A DNA stretch of 44,617 nt from Paenibacillus xylanexedens (GCF_001908275.1 NZ_CP018621.1:1-44617); one strand, 5' to 3'. Positions 23,726-32,769 are shown, counted from the first letter of the stretch. Numbers and translations: made by a program. Notes: a model not told the origin generated them from the sequence alone.

Positions 23726-26700
23726 AGAAATTTACTATCTTGGGCGGGCTGGCCTTGATTCCGATTCTTTTTGTGGGTGCGCTGTTTGTACTTATGATTA
23801 TGGTCATGATGTTCAGCAGCTCGGATTCTTCTGAAGGGAATTACGGCGGCGGTGGATGGGGGAGCGGGATTATTTCGCAGCTCGGGGAATCTGAGATTCC
23901 AGCGGAGTATATTCCAATCTATCAAGCTGCCGCACAAAAATATGGAGTCCCTTGGAACCTGTTAGCTGCGGTACACCGCATTGAAACCCGGTTCTCTACA
24001 TTAGATCCTATGATTTCGTCCGTTGGCGCAGAAGGCCATATGCAGGTGCGCCCATAAGGGCATAAAAGAAATCTCCCTGTGGCAAGGGAGCAGATCAAAC
24101 CACAATAATCTGTCACCAACCAACTTATCCGTGAGGGAAACCAATATCGGGGAGTGTAGCATGTTGGGAAAAGCCATAAGTTGCTTAGTTGCCGAAGCAC
24201 GACTGAATGGCGAGGTGAAACGTTGTAAACAAGGATGAAAGCTAAACTGCTTCAATGATAGTCCGAGGGAGCTAATGGGCCGCTCGTATCGGAAGGTAGC
24301 TACAAACGATACGCAACCCGATTTTCTACTAAGAAGACACAGCTCATCAAGTTAACTGCATGCTTGGTGAGAGTGGTTCTGGGTTGACCGACCTCAATAA
24401 GAGGAAAAGGGCGAACGTCACATCCGATATTACAACAAGCCGTTTCTTTTATGTCTAAATGGGGATTGCCTAAGTTGGAACGCTCAGTAGAGCTATGACG
24501 AAGGAGTCTGAATATCCAATAAGGTAACGGAGTTCTCGTAGTAGTCCGAGGTAGGGAAAGCCTATCACATGGCGAAGGAGAACAGTTTTTCAAGTCTAGC
24601 AACCTAATGGAAAGGAGCGTGAGGCTCCATGAGAAGTCCAGAAACCGTGCTAGACAATCTAGCCAAGCAAGCATTACGTCCAGATTATAAGTTCCAGAGG
24701 CTATATAGGAATCTGTACAATACAGATTTCTATCTAATGGCTTACTCAAAAATTTACGCTAAAGAAGGAAACATGACTCCAGGTTCAGAGGGAGAAACCA
24801 TCGACGGTATGAGCCTTGAGCGTATCCAAATGTTGATTCAAAACCTTAAAGACTTCAGCTATCAACCCAAACCATCCAGAAGGGTATACATTCCGAAAAA
24901 GAATGGTGGAAAACGCCCCTTGGGAGTTCCCTCATTTGAAGATAAGCTCTTGCAAGAAGTGATCAGAATGATCCTGAATAGTATCTATGATCCTGTGTTT
25001 TCGACAAAATCTCATGGTTTCAGAGAAAACAGAAGCTGCCATACTGCACTCAAACAAGTAAAGAACACGTTCACTGGGGTTAAATGGTTCGTTGAAGGCG
25101 ACATAAAGGGATTCTTCGACAACATTGACCATCATACGCTCATCAACATACTTAAACGAAGAATTGATGATGAAGCGTTTATGAATCTTATTTGGAAGTT
25201 CCTCAGAGCAGGATTCGTTGAGAACTGGACATTTAATAACACATACAGTGGTACTCCACAGGGGGGAATTATCAGCCCTGTCCTATCAAATATTTATCTC
25301 AATGAACTTGATAACTTCGTTGCGAAGTTGAAATATTCATTTGATAAGGGGAAAGCGCGGAAGAGGCTTAAAGAGTACCGTACAAGAGAGGCCAGACTCA
25401 TAAGAGCCAAAGGAAGCTACCGAGCCAGATGGACCGAACTTAAACCAGTGGAAAAAGAAATGTGCAGGCAGCACGTTAAAGAGCTTAAGAAACAGATGAT
25501 GGAACTACCCTACAAAGACCCGATGGATGATGGCTACAGAAGAATACAGTATGTTCGATACGCTGACGATTTTCTGCTAGGTGTGATCGGGAGCAAAGAA
25601 GACTGTATAGGAATCAAGCAAGCCATAACAAAATTTCTTGAAACAGAACTAAAAATAGAGCTGTCTCAAGAGAAAACGTTAATTACTCACTCCAGTAAAT
25701 CGGCTCGTTTTCTCGGATATGATGTGCGGATTAGCCACGATGCAGACACAACGAAAAAAACAGCAAGTGGCCATAAACAACGCACTAGAACCATGGCGGT
25801 CGAATTGCTTATGCCTCACGAGGCATGGAGAGATAAGTTGCTTGATTATAAGGCTTTGAAGATCGAATCAGATACGCAAAAGTGGGAATCCATTCATCGA
25901 GGACACCTCTTACAAAATGATGACCTAGAAATACTACTGGCTTACAATGCCGAAATTAGAGGCATATACAACTATTACAAGCTGGCTAATGATGTTTACA
26001 AGCTGGACAGCTTCAAGCACATTATGGAATACAGCATGTACAAGACGTTCGCCAATAAGTATAAAACTAGCGTTAGGAAAATCAACGCTAAGTTTAGAAT
26101 TAACGGTCATTTTGGAGTCAGATACGACACCAAAAAAGGGTCGAAAGTTGCCTTCTTCTATAGCGCAGGTTTTAAAAAGGTGCAATCGGAGGAATTCGAT
26201 CCGAAAATGGATCTCCTTGCAGATTACAAAAGGAATTATATCTATAATCGGACAAAACTCGTTGACCGCCTTCTATCCAGAAAATGTGAATGGTGTGAAA
26301 TGGAGGGTGTGCCCCTTCAAATGCATCACGTAAGAAAGCTCAAGGATTTGAAGGGGAAGAAAAGATGGGAAAAGCGAATGATTGAGCGTAAGCGGAAAAC
26401 CCTCGCTCTTTGCAGAAGCTGCCATCTGGATTTACACAACGGGAAGCTAGATTGAAAAATGGAGAGCCGTATACGCGGAGACGTGTACGTACGGTTCGGG
26501 GAGGAGTATTTGGAAACCTGTCATAGTGATATGACAAGGCGCTGGATACTTACTCTACTTCATGCCTTGTACTTTTATCGGATGGGGGCATAGCTCCTGC
26601 GGCGGTGCAGGGAAGGGGGATTTCAGCGCTGAGGAAAAAATCAGTTTGGCCGTAATCTCCCAATATGGCGGCTATGGCGTAGATGCTAATGGAGACGGGA

Positions 26701-27308
26701 AAGCAGATATGTGGGATCTAGAAGATGCTGTGTTTTCCGCAGCAAATTACCTTGGGAAGAACGGTGCTGCTTCTGGCAATGTTGAAGCTGCCTTATACCA
26801 ATACAACCACAGCCAGGCATACATTTCCGAAGTCATGAAATACGCTACGCTTTACGTAACGGAAGGCTACGACCCGATTACAATACCGCAACCGGGTAAA
26901 GCAGGGTTCAGTCGTCCGGTCAGTGGTCAGGTTACGTCCGGATTTGGTCCGCGTACCCATCCGGTGACTGGCGAAGTAGGCAAGCCCCACGAAGGCGTAG
27001 ACTTTGCCTGTTCCCTTGGACAGCCGATACCATCATCCAAAGCCGGTAAGGTAATTATGGCCGGTTGGCAAGATGCGAGTAATCCAAGTAAGGGTTACGG
27101 CCAGTATGTGCGTGTGGATCATGGGGGCGGGTATGTGACCACCTATGCTCACTTGTCTTCGATTAATGCCCAGGTAGGGGATCAAGTATCTGCAGGAACT
27201 GTTATTGGAGGATGTGGATCAACAGGCACTAGCACCGGAAACCATCTACATTTCGAGATCATTATCAACGGCAGAAAGGTAAATCCGTTGCCGTTTGTAG
27301 GGGGATAG
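23722..27308 (+). CDS. bifunctional conjugation wall hydrolase (SLT + M23), split by a group II intron; 357 aa when spliced
   Basis: Exon 1 is 23722-24045 and exon 2 is 26559-27308, rejoined in frame. One membrane helix (about 5-32) precedes a G-rich linker. A lytic transglycosylase-like domain has its Glu in AVHRIETRF and the family motif spanning the junction, GAEGHMQ|FMPCTFIGWG. The C-terminal ~130 residues are an M23 LytM-type peptidase with HEGVD and HLHFEI zinc motifs. Such proteins open peptidoglycan for the transfer channel (TcpI, CwlT). Without splicing, exon 1 ends after 4 extra codons and exon 2 lacks the catalytic Glu and anchor. The chosen ATG overlaps the previous stop; an in-frame GTG at 23713 is less likely. 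Confidence 0.85.
24046..26558 (+). mobile_element. group II intron with reverse transcriptase ORF, 2513 bp
   Basis: The 5' end is GTGCG (24046-24050), matching GUGYG. A 34-base domain V starts GAGCCGTAT and ends TACGGTTC (26464-26497), and domain VI runs to the AC at 26557-26558. Removing it restores the hydrolase frame exactly. CTGCAT at 24356-24361 is complementary to ATGCAG at the end of exon 1 (24040-24045) and is a candidate EBS1-IBS1 pair. The ~580 bases before the ORF are domains I-III. Confidence 0.92.
24629..26455 (+). CDS. ltrA: group II intron reverse transcriptase/maturase with HNH endonuclease, 608 aa
   Basis: ATG at 24629 follows GGAAAGGAG in domain IV. RT motifs are in order: KRPLGVPSFEDKLLQEV, SHGFRENRSCHTAL, EGDIKGFFDNIDH, GTPQGGIISPVLSNIYL and the catalytic YVRYADDFLLG. 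A maturase domain X follows, and the C-terminus has an HNH zinc endonuclease (CEWC, MHHVRKLKDLKGK, CRSCHLDLHNG). The protein helps splicing and carries out retrohoming. All motifs look intact, so the intron may be mobile. Length is typical for the endonuclease-bearing class. Confidence 0.95.
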   Translation: MRSPETVLDNLAKQALRPDYKFQRLYRNLYNTDFYLMAYSKIYAKEGNMTPGSEGETIDGMSLERIQMLIQNLKDFSYQPKPSRRVYIPKKNGGKRPLGVPSFEDKLLQEVIRMILNSIYDPVFSTKSHGFRENRSCHTALKQVKNTFTGVKWFVEGDIKGFFDNIDHHTLINILKRRIDDEAFMNLIWKFLRAGFVENWTFNNTYSGTPQGGIISPVLSNIYLNELDNFVAKLKYSFDKGKARKRLKEYRTREARLIRAKGSYRARWTELKPVEKEMCRQHVKELKKQMMELPYKDPMDDGYRRIQYVRYADDFLLGVIGSKEDCIGIKQAITKFLETELKIELSQEKTLITHSSKSARFLGYDVRISHDADTTKKTASGHKQRTRTMAVELLMPHEAWRDKLLDYKALKIESDTQKWESIHRGHLLQNDDLEILLAYNAEIRGIYNYYKLANDVYKLDSFKHIMEYSMYKTFANKYKTSVRKINAKFRINGHFGVRYDTKKGSKVAFFYSAGFKKVQSEEFDPKMDLLADYKRNYIYNRTKLVDRLLSRKCEWCEMEGVPLQMHHVRKLKDLKGKKRWEKRMIERKRKTLALCRSCHLDLHNGKLD

Positions 27309-27312
27309 GAAT

Positions 27313-27876
27313 GTGCTAAATGAAAAGATCATTGTACGGGTAAGGGATCACGTACCTGGATACGAGGGCAAGACTGTAGGTTTTGCCAGACAAGGTGACG
27401 TTTTTATTTTCCGCAATCCACTAGGCAATTTGAATGATGCTGAGTATCTGACTTGCTACAAGCTGGGCAGAAGTGACTTTGTAGAGCCGTTCAAGCGCTC
27501 TACAGAGCGTCAGTGGATTGAGCAGGAAGAAAAGTACCAAGTCTACCTGAACGAGCTTTCTACGCGATTTATGCCCATTCTGGAAGCCTACTGGCGGGAG
27601 GATGGAGCAGATATTGAAAACTATTGGTCTGTGATGGAGAAGCAAGGCATCGAGAGCCATTGCGCGGATCTGATGCTCTTTAATCGGTTTCTATGGCGTA
27701 AGGCTCGGGAGCTTGAAGAAAATGAACCGGTGAATGTTCGAAAAATCGATCAGGTATATGAGATGATCAAGGGCATTAGTAAGATATTTGAGGTTCGGGC
27801 CGGACGCAGCTCCATAGAAACGGATTCTATATATTTCAAAACAGACGATTCTATTTTCTGGCATGGGTGCTTATAA
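27313..27876 (+). CDS. hypothetical protein at the end of the conjugation operon, 187 aa
   Basis: GTG at 27313 starts 4 bases after the hydrolase stop, behind GGGGGATAGG. The protein is soluble, with mixed composition and no signal peptide or known motif. Its central part (NELSTRFMPILEAYWREDGADIEN) is probably helical. It may be a cytoplasmic transfer accessory factor, judged only by operon position. Confidence 0.6.
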   Translation: MLNEKIIVRVRDHVPGYEGKTVGFARQGDVFIFRNPLGNLNDAEYLTCYKLGRSDFVEPFKRSTERQWIEQEEKYQVYLNELSTRFMPILEAYWREDGADIENYWSVMEKQGIESHCADLMLFNRFLWRKARELEENEPVNVRKIDQVYEMIKGISKIFEVRAGRSSIETDSIYFKTDDSIFWHGCL

Positions 27877-27888
27877 GGGGGAGAATGT

Positions 27889-28257
27889 ATGTTCAAGGCA
27901 TATAGGTTTATAGAGTGCGGGGGGAAGTATTTTCCACCTGATCCGGTAGAGACAGCCGCGGAGATATATCAGTACGTCCAAACTCATAAGGAGCATTATC
28001 CAGAGATTCGCGTTACTGATCCTAGTGATGAACTTGCTGTTCAAGCGATCAACGGCATTATTGTTTTCCCGAAAAAATGGGCCTTGCTGGAGGTCAAACA
28101 AAAATACATCGATGAGCCGGAAAGTTTCGATTCAGGCGCTTTTAAACAGGCTTTAGAGCGTTCGGGGTTCCCTACCGAGTTCAATATAGACTTTACTGTT
28201 CTTGCTGCACAGCATTATTTAACGGGGCTGTATGAAGGCACAGAAGGTGAAGAGTAA
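27889..28257 (+). CDS. hypothetical protein, last gene of the conjugation operon, 122 aa
   Basis: ATG at 27889 follows AAGGGGGAG. It is a small soluble acidic protein with no recognised domain. The operon terminator lies directly after its stop. Nothing suggests a specific function. Confidence 0.6.
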   Translation: MFKAYRFIECGGKYFPPDPVETAAEIYQYVQTHKEHYPEIRVTDPSDELAVQAINGIIVFPKKWALLEVKQKYIDEPESFDSGAFKQALERSGFPTEFNIDFTVLAAQHYLTGLYEGTEGEE

Positions 28258-28259
28258 GC

Positions 28260-28305
28260 AAAAAAATAAGGCAATTCTCTTAAAGAGAATTGCCTTATTT
28301 TTTTG
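28260..28305. terminator. terminator closing the conjugation operon
   Basis: A long stem, AATAAGGCAATTCTCTT paired with AAGAGAATTGCCTTATT, has A run before and T run after. It serves both the operon and the convergent sigma gene. Confidence 0.9.
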
Positions 28306-28319
28306 CTTGAAATTTTAAT

Positions 28320-28880
28320 CTATAGTGATTGTTTTATAATAAGCTCGCGTAAATATTTCCTGGCTCTCGATAATCTCTTAGAGGTAGTAGCTTCTGTAAG
28401 AGCAATAGATTTCCCGATTTCCTTACAGGTTTTCCCCTCTACATAGAACATTTTGAGCATCACTTGATGATTTAATTTTAATTCCCTAATAGCTTGATAA
28501 AGCTGCTGATTCCTCCACTTTACTTCCAATTCAGTTTCAACATCATTAGTCCCAGGAGTATCAAACTCGTACAAAGTAGCAAGGGATGTTAATGTTTGAT
28601 TTTCTTTAGTTTTTTTTCTTAGAAAATCAATAGTAGTAGTGTAAGCCACTTTTCTGATCCAAGCAGGGATATTTTGTTCTGACTGAAGCTGAGGCCCCTT
28701 TATAGTAATTTTAAGGAAACTCTCATGAATTAAATCTTCGGTGAGCGCATGATCTCCAAGCAGAGAATATAAATCTTCATAAATGAATTTGTAATATGAT
28801 TTGTAGATTTCTTCCTGTTGGTCACTTTCCAATTCTTTCATAGGCCTGCGTAATAAATAAAACCATTTTTTCTTCGTCAA
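28320..28880 (-). CDS. ECF-type RNA polymerase sigma factor, 186 aa
   Basis: The TTG at 28880 is 8 bases after GGAAGGAG; a TTG six codons upstream overlaps that site. Region 2 is visible in SYYKFIYEDLYSLLGDHALTEDLIHESFLK and IRKVAYTTTIDFLRKK. Region 4 is the HTH NHQVMLKMFYVEGKTCKEIG plus ATTSKRLSRARKYLREL. No anti-sigma factor gene is adjacent. A sigma-A promoter (TTGTAA-17-TATATA) lies upstream on the minus strand at 29067-29039. A GGAAAC/CGTT promoter in front of the divergent protease gene is a possible target. Confidence 0.85.
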   Translation of the reverse strand: MTKKKWFYLLRRPMKELESDQQEEIYKSYYKFIYEDLYSLLGDHALTEDLIHESFLKITIKGPQLQSEQNIPAWIRKVAYTTTIDFLRKKTKENQTLTSLATLYEFDTPGTNDVETELEVKWRNQQLYQAIRELKLNHQVMLKMFYVEGKTCKEIGKSIALTEATTSKRLSRARKYLRELIIKQSL

Positions 28881-29038
28881 TTGGTGTACTCCTTCCAATT
28901 TCCTATGTAATGATGGTTCACTGCAAGTACAGATTAAATTATGAGAGTGCTGTAGATCATAGTTTTTTTATATATTATACCTTCGATCTAAAAATATTGG
29001 TAGAAAAGGTCAGGATTTGTAAGTTCATGCGTTTTATT

Positions 29039-29067
29039 TATATAGGCTCTGATCAAGGAGCTTACAA
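29039..29067 (-). promoter_or_regulatory. sigma-A-like promoter of the ECF sigma gene
   Basis: Read on the minus strand: TTGTAA (29067-29062), 17 bases, TATATA (29044-29039). The leader to the start codon is about 150 bases. Confidence 0.6.
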
Positions 29068-29132
29068 TTTTCCTGTACAGTTGTGAATGAATATTTTCAA
29101 TAGGGGGTAGGTGGTGCAAATTTTTGGGAATT

Positions 29133-29160
29133 GGAAACATTTCTCATGCTTGGATCGTTT
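29133..29160 (+). promoter_or_regulatory. possible ECF-type promoter of the protease/lipoprotein operon
   Basis: GGAAAC at 29133-29138 and CGTTT at 29156-29160 are separated by 17 bases, close to the ECF consensus GGAAC...CGTC. It lies 70 bases upstream of the matrixin-like gene. Confidence 0.45.
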
Positions 29161-29229
29161 AGAGTATGAAAGCCTGATTTATTGCACACCTGTTCAGGAA
29201 ATCCACAATAAGGAGGATGGTGTTTTAAT

Positions 29230-29793
29230 ATGAAAACAAAGAAAGTACGTATAGGTGTGAAAATTGCCATCGCTGTAATGATGTCAGGCCTTCTCGTTCC
29301 ATTTAGCGGATTTACTGATGTAACGCATGCCTGGGTTCCCACTGGAGCAAAATGGTCTACTAATCAAGTCAGTAAGTTGAGCTATAATAAAACCGGTTCG
29401 AGTTCGGTTAATGATATTTGGAATGAAGCTATCTTTAACTGGAACCAGCAATCGACAAAACCAAACTTTTCAACGCAGACAACATCTAGTCCTAATGTTG
29501 AATTTCAAGGTGTACACATAAGCAATACTGACTCTGATGGAAAAGCACAGTGGTATACCGACTCTAACGGAACAACCTATCATTCCTTCGCTTGGATAAA
29601 CACATACTTTACTAGTGGCTATTCCAGTCTTAAAGCACGTTCCGTAGCATCTCATGAGATCGGGCATGTACTAGGACTTAGCCATGCATCAGGATGTGTT
29701 TTGATGAGTGACAACACGCCTACTAGGTATGATACATGTGGCGTTTATACACCTCAATCCGATGATCTAAATGGTATTAATGCTCTTTATTAA
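29230..29793 (+). CDS. secreted matrixin-like zinc metalloprotease, 187 aa
   Basis: ATG at 29230 follows AAGGAGGATG. A signal peptide covers about residues 1-36 (basic MKTKKVR, then a hydrophobic stretch). The zinc site SHEIGHVLGLSHASG (about 141-155) has the full HExxHxxGxxH metzincin motif, followed by an SDNTPTRY turn with the Met (VLM) just after the histidines. The protein is only ~150 residues mature, so it is a bare catalytic domain. It probably cleaves an extracellular protein or peptide. A lipoprotein gene follows in the same operon. Confidence 0.85.
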   Translation: MKTKKVRIGVKIAIAVMMSGLLVPFSGFTDVTHAWVPTGAKWSTNQVSKLSYNKTGSSSVNDIWNEAIFNWNQQSTKPNFSTQTTSSPNVEFQGVHISNTDSDGKAQWYTDSNGTTYHSFAWINTYFTSGYSSLKARSVASHEIGHVLGLSHASGCVLMSDNTPTRYDTCGVYTPQSDDLNGINALY

Positions 29794-29814
29794 AATATAA
29801 TGGAGGCGATAAAT

Positions 29815-30456
29815 TTGAAATCTTTAAAGGTAATTGTTGGATCAATTGCAGCAGTTGCAGTAATTGCAGGATGTTCTGCGACTCCCTCCCAAGTGAGTCA
29901 AAAAACAACTGCTCCAACAACGGAACAAGTATCAGTAAAAAGAAGTGATCCTAAATCTAAGGCTGTCACTGGAGGAACCTCTACGAGTTTGGCATATTCT
30001 TATGAGAATTTAGATGAACTTGAAGCAGCTTCGGTAGTCATTGCTGAAGTGAAGATTAAGGATGTTCTTAGCGAAGATGTTGAAAAGGACTCTACATTTT
30101 ATACTGCTACAATTAAAGACTTGTTAAAGGGCGATGCTGAGGAAAAGGAAGTTACATTAACACAAATTGGTGTGGAAGAAGAACGGGAAAAAACAGGTGA
30201 ACTCACTATTCAGCGTGATAACCCACTTATGGAGCCGGGTGAAAGTTACGTGTTATTTTTAAAAGCCGGGCAAGATGAAAAGGTTGGCCCACTTTACTAT
30301 GTAGCTGGTGAGTTTCAGGGAAAATACAAAATTGAAGGAGATAAAGTATTCCCTGTAAATAAAGAGCAAGAAGCGGCTAGAGCTATGGTAGGCGGCCAAG
30401 ATTTGGCAGCATTTAAAGAAGAAATCAAAAGCATTGTTGCTGAGAATAAACAGTAG
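29815..30456 (+). CDS. lipoprotein cotranscribed with the protease, 213 aa
   Basis: The TTG at 29815 is 8 bases after GGAGG; an ATG at 29800 overlaps that site. The signal with lipobox VIAGC puts the lipid on Cys20. The mature part, after a T/S-rich linker, is a beta-rich domain (VVIAEVKIKDVLSEDVEK... TLTQIGVEEE... SYVLFLKAGQDEKVGPLYYV) as found in bacterial proteins of unknown function. It may be a partner or inhibitor of the protease; this is a guess from neighbourhood. Confidence 0.75.
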   Translation: MKSLKVIVGSIAAVAVIAGCSATPSQVSQKTTAPTTEQVSVKRSDPKSKAVTGGTSTSLAYSYENLDELEAASVVIAEVKIKDVLSEDVEKDSTFYTATIKDLLKGDAEEKEVTLTQIGVEEEREKTGELTIQRDNPLMEPGESYVLFLKAGQDEKVGPLYYVAGEFQGKYKIEGDKVFPVNKEQEAARAMVGGQDLAAFKEEIKSIVAENKQ

Positions 30457-30480
30457 AGGTAATTCTATTTTAGTAAAAAT

Positions 30481-30527
30481 ACTTGCCCCTAAGCGGTTAC
30501 TGCTTAGGGGCAAGTATTTTTCTTTTT
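30481..30527. terminator. terminator after the protease/lipoprotein operon
   Basis: ACTTGCCCCTAAGC (30481-30494) pairs with GCTTAGGGGCAAGT (30502-30515), followed by a T-rich tract. Confidence 0.9.
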
Positions 30528-30602
30528 GGTTAATGATTTAGAATAAGCCCTTTGGGGCTTTTCATTTTTTTCAGTTTATGGAAGTCTCTCTATCGCAACG
30601 CT

Positions 30603-30690
30603 GTTTATAAAGGTATACCTTTGAGGATAGCGAAAAAAAGTGTTTTCAATATCCCTAAAGGTATTGTTTTATTTTTATAAACGTTTATAA
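30603..30690. other. candidate resolution (res) site of the serine recombinase
   Basis: Palindromes AAAGGTATACCTTT (30609-30622) and TTATAAACGTTTATAA (30675-30690) flank a related half-site AAAGGTATTG at about 30657. GTTTATAA also occurs at 30603. Paired inverted sites directly upstream of a resolvase gene are the usual res layout. Confidence 0.6.
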
Positions 30691-30727
30691 TGTAGTTAAC
30701 ACCTTTTCGGACAATTAGGAGCTAATC

Positions 30728-31369
30728 ATGAGAACAATTACGAGAGAATACGGATACGCTAGGGTTTCCACTAAAAATCAAAATGAAGATCGGCAGTTAA
30801 CCGTATTACGGGAACAGGGTATTCCAGAGGATTATATTTTTGTAGATAAGGTTAGCGGCAAGAATTTTGACCGTCCAGAATATCAGCTCTTGAAGCGTGT
30901 ACTTCGAGCGGGAGACACCTTGTTTGTTAAGTCTATCAATCGCTTTGGTAGAAACAAACAGGAAATTTTGAAGGAATGGCAATGGCTGATCGATGCGAAG
31001 GTTCACGTTGTCGTGATCGACATTCCCATACTTGATACGCGCAAGTACCAGGAGTTGGATGGGATCAATCAGCTCATTATGGATTTGGTGCTTCAGCTAT
31101 TGAGCTGGCTTGCGGAAGAAGAGCGGAATGAGATTAAACAGGCACAGGCTGAAGGGATTGCCGAAGCCAGGAAGAAAGGGAAGCACCTGGGGAGACCGCA
31201 AATAAATCTAAAAACTCTTACGCCAGGGCAGAGGGGCATCCTAGAGGAAAATTATAAGAGCTGGAAGAATAATGAGCTATCGGCTGTGGATTTTATGAAA
31301 AAGCTGGATCTGAAGAAAAACACTTTTTACAAAATAGTGAGGGAATATGAACAACAAGCATTTGTATAG
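30728..31369 (+). CDS. serine recombinase (resolvase/invertase family), 213 aa
   Basis: ATG at 30728. The N-terminal catalytic domain starts YGYARVSTKNQNEDRQL with the nucleophile Ser14. The conserved RLGR-type helix appears as SINRFGRNKQEIL, and a long E helix (LLSWLAEEERNEIKQAQAEG) follows. The DNA-binding part begins after GKHLGRP and ends in an HTH-like segment with LKKNTFYKIVREY. Length fits small plasmid resolvases. It likely resolves plasmid multimers at the upstream palindromes. Confidence 0.9.
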   Translation: MRTITREYGYARVSTKNQNEDRQLTVLREQGIPEDYIFVDKVSGKNFDRPEYQLLKRVLRAGDTLFVKSINRFGRNKQEILKEWQWLIDAKVHVVVIDIPILDTRKYQELDGINQLIMDLVLQLLSWLAEEERNEIKQAQAEGIAEARKKGKHLGRPQINLKTLTPGQRGILEENYKSWKNNELSAVDFMKKLDLKKNTFYKIVREYEQQAFV

Positions 31370-31381
31370 GGGGATAACATT

Positions 31382-31693
31382 TTGAAACGTACAAGAGAAT
31401 TCTATTTAGAACTGAAAGTACCTGAAGATAAAATATTATTGGAAGAGAACAGTCCTTATCCCTATCAATCTTCAGCGTTCCCTTTTTTTATGTACAAGGT
31501 AAATCATGAAAGTATTCAGGCCATTACATTTCATGAATACCCCAGGGGATTAATTCTTTCGGTGAAACTACCAAGTCAATCAGTACAAGCGGACGAAACA
31601 GGTGAGATTGATATGACTAAATATCTACTTGAAGCGTTGTTAAGTGAGGGGTTTGAGTGGTTTCATTCTAGTGAAATGGATACTTTATGGTAG
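31382..31693 (+). CDS. hypothetical protein, 103 aa
   Basis: TTG at 31382 follows GGGGGAT, 12 bases after the resolvase stop, so it is probably cotranscribed. It is soluble, with FHEYPRGLILSVKLPSQ as a likely beta region. No known domain recognised. Confidence 0.55.
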   Translation: MKRTREFYLELKVPEDKILLEENSPYPYQSSAFPFFMYKVNHESIQAITFHEYPRGLILSVKLPSQSVQADETGEIDMTKYLLEALLSEGFEWFHSSEMDTLW

Positions 31694-31750
31694 TTATGGA
31701 TGTTTGTGATTGTGATGCAAAACTGTATAGAAGAGATAGGAGTGATCAAA

Positions 31751-31942
31751 TTGGAAGAATTGAAAACAGAATGGCTTGAGGGAAATTTAGGGCGTGCTCT
31801 AACAGATACAGAACAGCGCTATATAAAATGGATCAATGGGCTGGATCATGAGACAATACAGGTAATAGGTGGGATGATTGACCAAGCGCACCGGTTTGGC
31901 TACATCAGCGGTCAGGTTGAATCGGGAGAGAGTTTGAAGTGA
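31751..31942 (+). CDS. hypothetical helical protein, 63 aa
   Basis: The TTG at 31751 follows AGGAG by 8 bases; an ATG at 31700 has no ribosome site. The protein is mostly helical and acidic (EELKTEWLEG, IGGMIDQAHRFGY). No family recognised. Confidence 0.55.
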   Translation: MEELKTEWLEGNLGRALTDTEQRYIKWINGLDHETIQVIGGMIDQAHRFGYISGQVESGESLK

Positions 31943-31970
31943 TTCGGTATGAAGAAGGGATGAATAGAAT

Positions 31971-32249
31971 TTGAATATAACAACTTCATTTAATATTGAG
32001 TATCCAGTAGGACTTGATACTCAACGTATCAAGGGACATATGTTTCTTTTCACAAAAATGATGCTTAACGGCTTCGCAAAATATGAGCTTGTCGTAAAGG
32101 TCTATCTGACATGGGACAAAGTTTATGTTTTTGTTGATGATCATGTAAAGGAATATGGATTGTATGGATCTGGATCAGAGGCTGAACTTATTTATCTGAC
32201 TTCTCATAAAAAGGATTCGTTTCTGACTGTGCTGGAGTCAAGCAGTTGA
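31971..32249 (+). CDS. hypothetical protein, 92 aa
   Basis: TTG at 31971 follows AAGGGATG. It begins MNITTSFNIEYPVG and is beta-rich in its second half. The stop at 32247-32249 lies just before a remnant of a duplicated gene. No family recognised. Confidence 0.5.
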   Translation: MNITTSFNIEYPVGLDTQRIKGHMFLFTKMMLNGFAKYELVVKVYLTWDKVYVFVDDHVKEYGLYGSGSEAELIYLTSHKKDSFLTVLESSS

Positions 32250-32262
32250 ACATATCAAATCA

Positions 32263-32305
32263 ATCAGAAAAGAACGAGACTGGATTAGGGTATCGCGATC
32301 AGGGA
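32263..32305 (+). pseudogene. third remnant of the duplicated 182-aa gene
   Basis: The sequence GAAAAGAACGAGACTGGATT and what follows closely matches the start of the C-terminal module of the gene at 32770-33318 (near 33107). It is short and has no intact frame. Confidence 0.6.
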
Positions 32306-32331
32306 ACCCATAAAGGGAGGTGTGAACTGAG

Positions 32332-32508
32332 ATGACAATTACTTTACTGATTTTAAATGTAATTTTATTCTTCCTTTGCTTCGGATCATTTTTGGTGAAT
32401 TATTCAAGGGGAAGAACTAAGGCAATGGCAATTGTGGGAATATGCATGTTGTTTTCCTTATCTTCCGCATGTCTACTTCTTAATAAATTCGCAAATGTTA
32501 TGTTATAG
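32332..32508 (+). CDS. small two-helix membrane protein, 58 aa
   Basis: ATG at 32332 follows AAGGGAGGTG. Two hydrophobic stretches, LLILNVILFFLCFGSFLV and MAIVGICMLFSLSSACLLL, flank a basic YSRGRTK turn. TAG is at 32506-32508. The next truncated frame begins directly after its stop in the same frame. Function unknown. Confidence 0.65.
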   Translation: MTITLLILNVILFFLCFGSFLVNYSRGRTKAMAIVGICMLFSLSSACLLLNKFANVML

Positions 32509-32544
32509 AAACCAATCAATCAATATATTAGAATTGAAAAAAAC

Positions 32545-32748
32545 ATGACTGGAATAGAGTATCAGCGACAATCGAACTTTGTACATGGTCAGATCCAGAT
32601 AACAACCCTTCTCTTGGGTGAAGAATGGAAATACAAGGAGACAGGGCGTACCTACTATGAATACCTAACCTATCTAGTAAACAAGTATGAACTGCTTGGG
32701 GTATATCGAATTAACGAGCTTAAAGTGGGAGGATCAAAACATGATTAA
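32545..32748 (+). pseudogene. truncated duplicate of the 182-aa gene (C-terminal 67 aa)
   Basis: The 67-residue frame is about 75% identical by eye to the C-terminus of the protein at 32770-33318 (shared YLVNKYELLGVYRINELKVG). It lacks the N-terminal ~115 residues. Homology extends some 35 bases upstream of the ATG. It may still be translated. Confidence 0.75.
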
Positions 32749-32769
32749 AATAGAAAGGGCTGTATATTC

